NCBI RefSeq assembly: GCF_009937975.1
Contig: NZ_AP018441.1
Location: 6,420,813 to 6,484,812, forward strand
Length of the DNA stretch: 64,000 nucleotides
Direction of reading: 5' to 3'
Source: Undibacterium sp. YM2
GTDB taxonomy: Bacteria; Pseudomonadota; Gammaproteobacteria; Burkholderiales; Burkholderiaceae_D
Shown here: positions 8,377-15,878 of the stretch, piece by piece
How the letters are laid out: every line of letters begins with the position of its first letter
Position numbering within the stretch: position 1 is the first letter of the stretch
Program-made: the position numbers and the translations under genes
The notes under the pieces: model-generated
The model's input: only the letters and a program-made list of their open reading frames with translations
The model's database searches: none
What the model was told of the DNA's origin: nothing

Positions 8377-9597
8377 ATGGAGCTTGCTTCCAGCAAATAC
8401 CCTTGCCACGCTTTTCACGCATCCCTGCCCGGTGGCCGGGATACTGGTGAACTGAGCCTGTCACAACTGGGGCTCAGTTATCAGGTGGCTTCCTTGCTGG
8501 GCACTTTACCATTTGCGCAACTGGAACTGACACTGGGTGGTGCAGCGAATAAACTGGTCTTCATCAAGCATGCCCACAAGCCTGACCTGGTGCTGTACAC
8601 CAGTGACCTCAGCATATTGAAAAATCCGGTCTTGCTTGCTCACCCTGAATGCTCGCGCCAGATCTCTGCGGCGGGCCGCAAACGTGCTTATGGCTGGGGA
8701 GCATTAATAGGCTTCAGCCTGCTTTTGATAGCGGTGCCGGTAGGCCTGATGTGGCAAATGGACACCATGTCTGCCTATGCCGCCAAACAGGTGCCCATAG
8801 AATGGGAAGAAAAACTCGGTGCCAGCGTGGCTGCCCAGGATGACCTGAAAAACCGGCGCATGCCTAAAGCTGAGGCGGATGTGGTGTTGAAACCACTCAC
8901 CGCACCCCTGCTACAAGCCTTGCCGAATTCGCCGTATCGCTACTCTATTTCTATCGTCAATGACAGCGGCGCCAATGCCTATGCCCTGCCTGGCGGTTAT
9001 GTCGCCATCCACTCAGGCCTGATCCTGAAGGCGGGTAGTGCAGAAGAATTACTGGGCGTACTTGCGCATGAAATCAGCCATGTAGAAGAACGTCATGGCA
9101 CACGCAATATCATAGGCAATGCCGGTATTTACCTGGTTGCCAGTGCCGTGTTTGGCGATGTCAGCGGTTTGCTGGCGGTCTTCAGCAATGCTGCGCCCAT
9201 GCTGCTGAGCCAGCAATATTCGCGCCGCTTTGAAACCGATGCCGATGAAAAAGGTGTGCTGCTATTAAAGCGTGCCAACATCAATCCGGCAGGTTTGCCG
9301 GTCTTTTTTGAACGCATGATTGCAGAAGAAAAAGCCGCTCTGGAAAAAATCGACAACAAGCAGGCACGTGAAGCCTACAAACAAGCCATGGGTTTGCTGA
9401 GCACTCACCCCACCAGCGAAAAACGCATGGCACATTTGCGCGAGCTCATCGGTAAACCTGAGAAGCCTGAAGCCTACCTGAGTCAGGAAGCTGCCTTCAA
9501 GGATTTGCAGGAGGCCGTCAAAAAATTTGTCGCCAAACCAGCGGCTGGCGAGCCCAAAGATAAACCCGCAGGCCCATCCTCAACACCACAATCCTGA
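8377..9597 (+). CDS. Membrane-anchored M48-family zinc metalloprotease
   Basis: Translation most likely starts at ATG 8377, behind AGGA (8368-8371), giving 406 residues. The frame is open from 8326. An N-terminal domain of about 105 residues precedes one strong membrane segment (about 109-126, GWGALIGFSLLLIAVPVGL). The protease domain follows, with HEISH (zinc ligands H231 and H235, catalytic E232). The third ligand is probably E286 in FETDADEKG. The C-terminus is Pro/Lys rich. M48 enzymes act in membrane protein and envelope quality control. It is the first gene of an operon with three AIM24-family genes (20-bp gap), an association that suggests joint work at the membrane. Confidence 0.88.
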   Translation: MELASSKYPCHAFHASLPGGRDTGELSLSQLGLSYQVASLLGTLPFAQLELTLGGAANKLVFIKHAHKPDLVLYTSDLSILKNPVLLAHPECSRQISAAGRKRAYGWGALIGFSLLLIAVPVGLMWQMDTMSAYAAKQVPIEWEEKLGASVAAQDDLKNRRMPKAEADVVLKPLTAPLLQALPNSPYRYSISIVNDSGANAYALPGGYVAIHSGLILKAGSAEELLGVLAHEISHVEERHGTRNIIGNAGIYLVASAVFGDVSGLLAVFSNAAPMLLSQQYSRRFETDADEKGVLLLKRANINPAGLPVFFERMIAEEKAALEKIDNKQAREAYKQAMGLLSTHPTSEKRMAHLRELIGKPEKPEAYLSQEAAFKDLQEAVKKFVAKPAAGEPKDKPAGPSSTPQS

Positions 9598-9617
9598 AAC
9601 ACAAAAAGGAGTAATCA

Positions 9618-10277
9618 GTGAAAGCAAATATCAAAGGGGGCCATGCCTTCTCCTACGTCGAGGTAGAACTCGCCCCCGGTGAGAGCATCATGACAGAGCC
9701 CGATGCCATGTCCAGCATGGATGCCAGCCTGGACCTCACCGCACATTTCAATGGCGGCCTGATCAAGGGTTTGCTGCGCAAATACCTGGGTGGTGAATCC
9801 CTGTTCATCAGCCGCTTTCATAATGCGACTTCGACACCACGCAGCATGACCATCGTCCAGCCTACGCCGGGTGAAGTCCTGTGCAAGGAGCTCAATGACG
9901 AAGTGTATTACATGCAGCCTGGGGCCTTCCTGGCCTGTGAAGAAAGCGTCAAGATAGGCTTGGGCTTTGCCGGTTTTGCATCCTGGATTGCGCGTGAAGG
10001 CCTGTTCCGCATCAAGGTCAGCGGTCATGGCAAGGTCTGGTTTGGCGCTTATGGCGCATTGCTGGAAAAAGAAGTGAATGGTGAATACATCGTCGATACC
10101 AGCCACCTGGTGGCTTACGACCCATCGCTGCGCCTGAATCTGCAACTGGCGGGTGGTTTGTTTTCCAGCTTCTTTGGTGGTGAAGGCCTGGTCACGCGTG
10201 TCAGCGGCAAAGGCAAGATCATCATACAGACGCGCAGTATTTCCAGCCTGGCTAGCTGGCTCAATCCAAAATTGTAA
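9618..10277 (+). CDS. AIM24-family (TIGR00266) protein, paralogue 1
   Basis: 219 residues, GTG start at 9618 behind a strong AAAGGAG. The protein is an all-beta AIM24/TIGR00266 domain with no signal peptide or membrane segment. It shows the recurring GGESLF-type turn three times: YLGGESLFISRF, AREGLFRIKVSG, FGGEGLVTRVSG. It also has GEYIVDTSHLVAY, shared by all three paralogues here. The family is widespread in bacteria, and a mitochondrial homologue (Aim24) affects inner-membrane organisation; the bacterial biochemical role is unknown. It sits 20 bp after the M48 protease and 9 bp before the next paralogue, so co-transcription is near certain. Confidence 0.88.
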   Translation: MKANIKGGHAFSYVEVELAPGESIMTEPDAMSSMDASLDLTAHFNGGLIKGLLRKYLGGESLFISRFHNATSTPRSMTIVQPTPGEVLCKELNDEVYYMQPGAFLACEESVKIGLGFAGFASWIAREGLFRIKVSGHGKVWFGAYGALLEKEVNGEYIVDTSHLVAYDPSLRLNLQLAGGLFSSFFGGEGLVTRVSGKGKIIIQTRSISSLASWLNPKL

Positions 10278-10286
10278 GGACGCATC

Positions 10287-10967
10287 ATGCACGTAGAATT
10301 AGTCAATCAGCCTGGCAATACCGCTGCCAAAGTCAGCCTGCGCCCCGGCGAAGTCTGCACTGCCGAATCCGGTGCCATGCTGGCCATGAGCAGCAATATG
10401 CAAATCACCACGACCACCCATAAAAAACAGGGCGGCTCATTACTGAAGGCAGCCAAGCGCTTGCTCGGCGGTGAATCCCTGTTCCTGAATCACTTTGAAC
10501 CACAGAACACGCCAGGCGAAGTCTGGCTGGGCACTGACCTCGCCGGTGACATGCTGGTCATGCCACTGAACAACGATAACCTCATTGTTCAGGGCGGTTC
10601 TTTCCTCGCCTGTGATGAAGGCATAGAAGTCGATCTGGGCTGGCAGGGTTTTAAATCTATACTGTCTGGCGAAAGCATTTTCTGGCTCAAGCTCAAGGGC
10701 AAAGGCACGGCAGTCCTGTCCTCCTTCGGTGCTATTTATCCCATAGAAGTCGATGGTGATTACATCGTCGATACCGGCCACATCGTCGCCTTTAGCGAAA
10801 CCCTGCAATTCTCCATCACCAAGGCGGGCAAGAGCTGGTTGCAATCCATACTTGGTGGCGAAGGCATGGTATGCAAATTCTCTGGCCGTGGCACGGTCTG
10901 GTGCCAGTCCCATAATGAAAGCAGCTTTGGCCAATTACTGGGCCCTGAGCTCAAAGTGCGCGGATAA
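10287..10967 (+). CDS. AIM24-family (TIGR00266) protein, paralogue 2
   Basis: 226 residues, ATG start behind AAGGA. It is the same fold as its neighbours, with repeat turns LGGESLFLNHF, SGESIFWLKLKG and GGEGMVCKFSGRG, and the signature GDYIVDTGHIVAF. It is clearly homologous to both flanking genes but well diverged, so the triplication is old and the copies have probably specialised, perhaps as subunits of one hetero-oligomer. It has no membrane segment. It lies in the middle of the M48/AIM24 operon with gaps of 9 and 11 bp. Confidence 0.88.
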   Translation: MHVELVNQPGNTAAKVSLRPGEVCTAESGAMLAMSSNMQITTTTHKKQGGSLLKAAKRLLGGESLFLNHFEPQNTPGEVWLGTDLAGDMLVMPLNNDNLIVQGGSFLACDEGIEVDLGWQGFKSILSGESIFWLKLKGKGTAVLSSFGAIYPIEVDGDYIVDTGHIVAFSETLQFSITKAGKSWLQSILGGEGMVCKFSGRGTVWCQSHNESSFGQLLGPELKVRG

Positions 10968-10978
10968 GGACAAAAACA

Positions 10979-12061
10979 ATGAATAACACGATGATAGATG
11001 TCGTCCTCACCGGTGAACTGGCTGAAGGCATCAGTTTTGAACAGGCTTGCGCTACAGTCGAAAAATTGTTCAAGCTCCCGGCAGAACAAGCCAGGCAATT
11101 GCTGGAAACCGCACCACGCGTCATCAAACGTGGGCTTGATAGCGAGACCGCAGAAAAATACCGCCTGACCATAGAAAAAAATGGCCTGAAGGTGCGCCTG
11201 CAAGGTGATGCGGATACTGCGGCGAAAAGTGAAGTCCTGGCTCCCGAAACAGCCGCTGTACCCGCAACTGCAGTTACGTCAGCAGTTGTGGCTCAAGCTC
11301 CCGTTGAAGCTGCACCAGCAATCGCCAGACAGGAAACTGCGGTCAGTACAACTGCTACAGCGCTGGCTCCAGCGCAGCCAGTTGCAGCAACCGATTTCGC
11401 CGGTCTGAAATTCAGGATCGATGGCAGCCCTGATTTTGGCTTCGTCACTGTCCAGCTACCACCCGGACAAATGCTGAAAGTGGAAGCCAGCGCCATGGCC
11501 ACGATGGACACCAACCTGGTCATGAAAACCAAGATGAAAGGCGGTATCTCACGCATGCTGTCGGGTGAAAACCTGTTCCTTAATGAATTCACCGCTGAAA
11601 ACGGCCCAGGCGAAATCGGTATCGCCCCAGCCACACCCGGCGACCTGATCCACCGCTACATGCGCGGCGAAACCCTGTACCTGCAAAGTGGTGCCTTTGT
11701 TGCCAGTACTCCAGGCATCAACATAGAAACCAAATGGCAGGGCTTTACCAAAGGCTTCTTTTCCGGCGAAAGCCTGTTCCTGATACGCGCCTCCGGTGAG
11801 GGTGATTTGTGGCTCAACAGCTACGGCGCCATCATAGAAATCGACGTCAAGGACGGCTACGTCGTCGACACCGGCAACATCGTCGCCTTCACCGAAGGCC
11901 TGGAGTACAGCATCAGCAAAGTCGGCGGCTACAAGTCGCTATTCTTCTCCGGCGAAGGCTTCGTCTGCCGCTTCAAGGGTGAAGGTAAATTGTGGATACA
12001 GACACGCAGCGTTGGCGCATTTGCTGGTTGGGCTGGGCAGTATCGTCCGACTAAGGATTAA
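10979..12061 (+). CDS. AIM24-family protein, paralogue 3, with N-terminal extension
   Basis: 360 residues, ATG behind AAGGA. The AIM24 domain occupies about residues 140-360 and shows the same turns (SGENLFLNEF, SGESLFLIRASG, SGEGFVCRFKGEG) and GYVVDTGNIVAF. In front is an extra domain of about 75 residues (VVLTGELAEGISFEQACATV ... ETAEKYRLTIEKNGL). It resembles a small module seen ahead of other envelope-related domains, where a Lys/Arg-Gly-Leu turn is conserved. An Ala/Val/Pro/Thr-rich flexible linker (about 78-135) joins them. It is the last gene of the operon. The extension suggests a scaffold or regulatory role, but that is inference. Confidence 0.87.
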   Translation: MNNTMIDVVLTGELAEGISFEQACATVEKLFKLPAEQARQLLETAPRVIKRGLDSETAEKYRLTIEKNGLKVRLQGDADTAAKSEVLAPETAAVPATAVTSAVVAQAPVEAAPAIARQETAVSTTATALAPAQPVAATDFAGLKFRIDGSPDFGFVTVQLPPGQMLKVEASAMATMDTNLVMKTKMKGGISRMLSGENLFLNEFTAENGPGEIGIAPATPGDLIHRYMRGETLYLQSGAFVASTPGINIETKWQGFTKGFFSGESLFLIRASGEGDLWLNSYGAIIEIDVKDGYVVDTGNIVAFTEGLEYSISKVGGYKSLFFSGEGFVCRFKGEGKLWIQTRSVGAFAGWAGQYRPTKD

Positions 12062-12135
12062 GCGAAGGCGAAATGTTGGACTCTCCCATTTTTTGAATTG
12101 TGGCGACGGTGCCATCCTTTGGATGGATGGTGGCT

Positions 12136-12192
12136 GGGTTTCGCAAAGCACGCTTTCTGAAACCCTGACATCCTCCCCTTGCAAGGGAGAGC
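12136..12192. repeat. Intergenic hairpin element related to that at 53.8 kb
   Basis: GGGTTTC (12136-12142) pairs with GAAACCC (12159-12165) around GCAAAGCACGCTTT, followed by CTCCCCTTGCAAGGGAGA. The same parts, GCAAAGCATGCTTTGC then CTCCCCTTGAAGGGGA, occur near 53.80-53.85 kb. The hairpin may also end the AIM24 operon. Confidence 0.5.
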
Positions 12193-12223
12193 AACACTAA
12201 TCCAGCTGCTATTTTTCAATGCA

Positions 12224-13483
12224 TCAGGCAATCTTCCCTGCTACACGCAAGGCATCTTTATCAAACCCTGCCAGCCGTTTATACCGTAAAGAAATTGCTT
12301 CAAGCTCAGACTGCGCAATCACCTCAGTCACGTCCGCAAAACCCTGGGGGGCGCGCTCTTCTGCCATCTGCATCACCTGCTCAGGCCCGTTCATGCGATT
12401 GCGTAATACTATGCCTGTCGTGCGCGGCAATCGTTCAGCCTCATACTCTCGCAAGGCATACAAGATACTTGCTTCACCACGCAGGCAATCGGCCAGGCAG
12501 TCACTCAAATACCGCGCATCAAGTATTGCCTGCGCACTGCCGTTCGAGCCTATAGGGTACATGGGGTGGGCAGCGTCGCCCAGCAGCGTCACTCGCTCAA
12601 ATGTCCAGCGTGGCAAAGGGTCACGATCTACCAGCGGGAATTCATACACCACCTCTGCGGCCTCAATAAGTGCAGGGATATCTATCCAGCCCCAGTTCCA
12701 GCTATCAAAGGGTTTGCTGAAGGTGGCTTTATCGACTTTACGGTTCCAGTCTGAGGTAGGCAATTCGCCACCCGGCACCCGCAACTCGGCAATCCAGTTG
12801 ATCAGTGAACGGCCTTGTTTGCGCAAAGGTTCAGAGATAGGGTAGCAAACAAATTTCTGGTCCTGGTGTCCCGCCATGAACATGCTGCGTCCATCCATGT
12901 AAGGTGCGGCTTCTGTTACGCCGCGCCACAGCATGCGTCCAGAAAACCGTGGCTGGTCACCCTGCGGGTACAAAAAGCGCCGCACTGCTGAATGTATGCC
13001 ATCCGCACCTATCAGCAAATCAGACTCTACCGTCACCGCTGTTTTATCTGCCTGCCTGGTGAAAGTAGAAATCACCTTGTCCGCGACCTGCTCAAAAGAC
13101 GTGAATGCATGACCCTGGTGTATACACCCCGCACCCAGGCGCTCTATGGCATTTTGCAGCAAAGTCATCTGCAATTCACCACGGTGTATCGAGTATTGCG
13201 GTGAGTCATACCCAGCCGCACGGCCACGTGGCTCCTGCCAGATTTTTTGCCCCAATTTATTGAAATAAGACAATGATGAGGTTTCTATGCCCAACTCGGC
13301 CAGGCAGCTTTCCAGCCCCAACTGGCACAATTGCTGACTCGCATGTGGCAGCAAATTAATGCCCACACCCAGCGGCTTGATCTCATTGACTGCTTCATAG
13401 ACTTCTACATCTATCCCGCGCTCATGCAACATCAAGGCAAGAGTCAGGCCACCTATCCCGGCACCAGCGATTACCACTTTCAT
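12224..13483 (-). CDS. FAD-dependent monooxygenase, PhzS/salicylate hydroxylase type
   Basis: 419 residues from ATG 13483, placed directly behind GGAGGAAG; a TTG at 13498 lies inside that ribosome site and is not a likely start. Group A flavoprotein monooxygenase signatures are complete: GAGIGG at the N-terminus (FAD ADP moiety), GADGIHSAVRRF (the DG motif) and TLLGDAAHPMYPIGSNGSAQ (the GD motif). EIKPLGVGINLLPHA and the SIHRGELQM segment fit the subgroup annotated as PhzS-like flavin-dependent oxidoreductases. These hydroxylate aromatic rings with NAD(P)H and O2. It is divergent from the broken marR gene, a usual arrangement for aromatic-compound response. Substrate unknown. Confidence 0.88.
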   Translation of the reverse strand: MKVVIAGAGIGGLTLALMLHERGIDVEVYEAVNEIKPLGVGINLLPHASQQLCQLGLESCLAELGIETSSLSYFNKLGQKIWQEPRGRAAGYDSPQYSIHRGELQMTLLQNAIERLGAGCIHQGHAFTSFEQVADKVISTFTRQADKTAVTVESDLLIGADGIHSAVRRFLYPQGDQPRFSGRMLWRGVTEAAPYMDGRSMFMAGHQDQKFVCYPISEPLRKQGRSLINWIAELRVPGGELPTSDWNRKVDKATFSKPFDSWNWGWIDIPALIEAAEVVYEFPLVDRDPLPRWTFERVTLLGDAAHPMYPIGSNGSAQAILDARYLSDCLADCLRGEASILYALREYEAERLPRTTGIVLRNRMNGPEQVMQMAEERAPQGFADVTEVIAQSELEAISLRYKRLAGFDKDALRVAGKIA

Positions 13484-13680
13484 GTCTTCCTCCAGCAAAT
13501 TGATGATACTGCGCGTTTTTAAATACGGCTATATTGTTCTACTGTATAACAATTATTCCGGGTAACACAAGCCTTGTTGCAAATTTCCATTTGTCTACTT
13601 CTGGCAATGAGGAATAGCTAATTTAGAATAGTTCAGCATGTACAATAATCAAAGAACAAGCACACTCATATTGCCCGACC

Positions 13681-14219
13681 ATGCCCAAACAAAAAACAGA
13701 CAACTCCAAAGTACAAGCCACGACCAGGGCCGCAGCACCCAAGCGCCAGTCCAGCACAGCGCAGCCACCCACTTTCAACGCCCGTATAGAAGGCATAGAC
13801 TATGGCATTCTTGACGAGCTCACCGGCTACGCCGTCCGTCGCGCCCAGCTATCCATCTATGCAGACTTCAGTGCCAGCCTCGGTGTCTATGACATCACCC
13901 CCAGCGCTTTTCATCTTTGGTGATAGTCAGCAAAAACCCAGGTATCTCCCAAACCCGCCTCGCAGAAGTCATGGGCATCGCCCGCTCAGGCGTGGTCGCC
14001 ATCATCGACAATTTTGAACAGGCAGGCCTGCTGGAACGTCAGGATTCCGGCGACCGCAGGGCCTATAACCTGCACCTGACCAAAGAAGGCCAGAAGCAAT
14101 TAGAGAAATACAAACAGGCCGTGAAAGAACACGATGACAGGGTCAGCCAGCACCTGAACGCGAAGGAAAGGCAGCAGTTGCGTGCCTTGCTGGGGAAGTT
14201 GTGCGTGGAGCCGAAGTAA
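13681..14219 (+). pseudogene. MarR-family regulator, frameshifted
   Basis: Two overlapping frames together encode one MarR protein. The first (13681-13923) carries the N-terminal dimer helices and ends ...YDITPSAFHLW. The second (stop at 14219) continues with SSLVIVSKNPGISQTRLAEV and the wing LLERQDSGDRRAYNLHLT. One extra base in the T4 run at 13908-13911 would join them as ITPSAFSSLVIVSKN, the normal MarR spacing. No classical slippery heptamer is present, so programmed slippage is unlikely. It is either a recent inactivating deletion or a sequencing error. The reconstructed protein (179 residues) has a Lys/Ala/Thr-rich N-terminal tail. It probably regulated the divergent monooxygenase or the downstream solute-binding gene. 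Confidence 0.8.
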
Positions 14220-14228
14220 TAATTTTGC

Positions 14229-14403
14229 GTAGGTTGGGCTACGGGGTATCAGCCCGACACTAGGTTTTTTGATAAACGAATACCTTATTAAACGTTGAAT
14301 GTTGGGCTGGTGAAGCGAAGCCCAACCTACGAGCTGGGCGCATAAAAAATATACATGTTTGTTAAGGCCGAGTGTTGGGCTGATACCCCGTAGCCCAACC
14401 TAC
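14229..14403. repeat. Dispersed palindromic repeat (GTAGGTTGGGCT family), three units
   Basis: A unit beginning GTAGGTTGGGCTACGGGG at 14229 is followed by inverted partners ending AGCCCAACCTAC at 14319-14330 and again at 14392-14403, so one forward and two reverse units lie in 175 bp. The same element recurs at 60915-61015. It is intergenic and non-coding. It fills most of the 435-bp gap between marR and the solute-binding gene. Confidence 0.75.
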
Positions 14404-14518
14404 GGGATACGAGTTCACGTTTTCGTGGCGCAATGGCTACATCGTCGTCGCCAACGCGAAACTCAAAAATTCAAATCCCTACTTGCATCCCATCCAAAAT
14501 ATTATTATATTAAATAAC

Positions 14519-14535
14519 TGTTATGCGACATAACA
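14519..14535. promoter_or_regulatory. Perfect palindrome upstream of solute-binding protein gene (site 1)
   Basis: TGTTATG-CGA-CATAACA has 7-bp perfect arms. It lies about 120 bp before the start of the LivJ-like gene in AT-rich sequence, as expected for a dimeric regulator, possibly the adjacent MarR protein. Confidence 0.6.
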
Positions 14536-14536
14536 A

Positions 14537-14551
14537 TATTGCGTCGCAATA
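14537..14551. promoter_or_regulatory. Perfect palindrome upstream of solute-binding protein gene (site 2)
   Basis: TATTGCG-T-CGCAATA has 7-bp perfect arms around one base and begins 2 bp after site 1. The two sites differ in sequence, so they may bind different proteins or form alternative structures. Confidence 0.55.
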
Positions 14552-14654
14552 AAAAACAAAATTGCTAGCCCGGCCAGCAACAAGGCCTATAGCGAAAAGC
14601 AACAGTACGCCACACCACGCATCTGCAATACCAACAATAATTCAGGAGACCGCA

Positions 14655-15797
14655 ATGCAAATCAAACTCAAACCCAGCTTATTGGCCTTGCTGATAGCCG
14701 CCACCACAGGCATGGCCCACGCCGACATCACCATAGGCGTCAGTCTGCCGCTGACTGGCCCTGCATCTGGCCTGGGCATCCCCACCAAAAACGGCATTGC
14801 TCTGTGGCCAGAAACCATAGGTGGTGAAAAAGTAAAACTGATTATTCTCGACGACGCATCCGACACCACCCAGTCCAGCAAAAATGCCCGCAGGCTCATC
14901 ACTGACGACAAGGTCGATGTCATCGTCGGCTCTACCGCCACACCCGCGTCCGTTGCCCTGGCAGAAGTCGCCTCTGAACTCAAGACGCCACAAATCTCTA
15001 CCTCCCCGGTTGAGGTAGCCCCCGGCAAAGGTACCTGGACTTTCCGTGTCGCCCAATCGACTCCACTCATGGCCCATGCCGTGGCTGACCACATGAAAAA
15101 AGCAGGCGTCAAAACCTACGCCTATCTCGGTTATTCTGATGCCTATGGCGAGACCTGGTTCAAAGCCATCACCGCTGCAGCCGCCAAAGATGGCTTGCAA
15201 TCGGTCGCAACAGAACGCTTTAACCGCCCTGACACCAGCGTTACCGCACAAACCCTGAAGCTACTCGCTGCCAAGCCAGATGCGATACTCATAGGCGCAT
15301 CCGGCAGCGGTGCAGCCATGCCACACAAGGCTTTGATAGAACGCGGCTACAAAGGCAAAATCTACCAGACCCATGGCGCTGCCTCGCGTGACCTCATACG
15401 CCTAGGTGGTAAAGACGTAGAAGGTGCCTTCGTCGTCGCAGGCCTGGCCATCCTGCCCGAGCTGCTGCCAGACAACCACCCGTCAAAACAACTGGCTACA
15501 GACTTCACCAACCGCTATGAAAAACAATACGGCGAAGGTACAAGAAACCAGTTCGCCGCCCACGGCTACGACGCCTATTTGCTGCTGAACCGCGTCATCC
15601 CCCTGGCTCTGAAAAAAGCCAAACCCGGCACGCCAGAATTCCGCACAGCTTTGAAAGACGCGATGGAATCCGAGATCGATATCCCTATCACCCAGGGTGT
15701 CTTGCATTACACCGCGAATGACCATTTCGGCCTGGAAGAAAAGGCGCGGGTGATGCTGACTATACAAGGTGGCAACTGGAAAGCCGTAGGCCCTTAA
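14655..15797 (+). CDS. Branched-chain amino acid-type ABC solute-binding protein
   Basis: 380 residues from ATG 14655 behind CAGGAG; the frame is open from 14562. It has a signal peptide (MQIKLKPSLLALLIAATTGM..., cleavage near AHA). The mature protein begins DITIGVSLPLTGPASGLG, the standard opening of the LivJ/Peripla_BP_6 family. VDVIVGSTATPASVALAEVA and YLGYSDAYGETW are further family landmarks. These periplasmic proteins bind amino acids, amides or small aromatic acids for LivFGHM-type transporters, but no permease or ATPase gene is nearby. Two degraded copies of its 3' part lie at 20.7 and 23.1-23.5 kb. Ligand unknown. Confidence 0.9.
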   Translation: MQIKLKPSLLALLIAATTGMAHADITIGVSLPLTGPASGLGIPTKNGIALWPETIGGEKVKLIILDDASDTTQSSKNARRLITDDKVDVIVGSTATPASVALAEVASELKTPQISTSPVEVAPGKGTWTFRVAQSTPLMAHAVADHMKKAGVKTYAYLGYSDAYGETWFKAITAAAAKDGLQSVATERFNRPDTSVTAQTLKLLAAKPDAILIGASGSGAAMPHKALIERGYKGKIYQTHGAASRDLIRLGGKDVEGAFVVAGLAILPELLPDNHPSKQLATDFTNRYEKQYGEGTRNQFAAHGYDAYLLLNRVIPLALKKAKPGTPEFRTALKDAMESEIDIPITQGVLHYTANDHFGLEEKARVMLTIQGGNWKAVGP

Positions 15798-15836
15798 TGT
15801 CCAGGGAGAAACCTGGAGCGAAGCCCTGATCTCTTA

Positions 15837-15869
15837 GCAAGCGCCGCCTGATGCGGCGCTTGCTTTTTT
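15837..15869 (+). terminator. Rho-independent terminator
   Basis: An 11-bp perfect GC-rich stem (15837-15847 with 15853-15863), 5-nt loop and a run of six T end the solute-binding gene, 40 bp after its stop. The convergent cryptochrome gene ends just beyond. Confidence 0.9.
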
Positions 15870-15878
15870 AATTCTTGA

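Noticed and set aside
13900..13925. Programmed -1 frameshift in the marR gene
   Set aside because: The shift direction fits -1, but GCTTTTC is not a slippery heptamer and no stimulatory stem is evident, so a mutation or sequence error is more likely.
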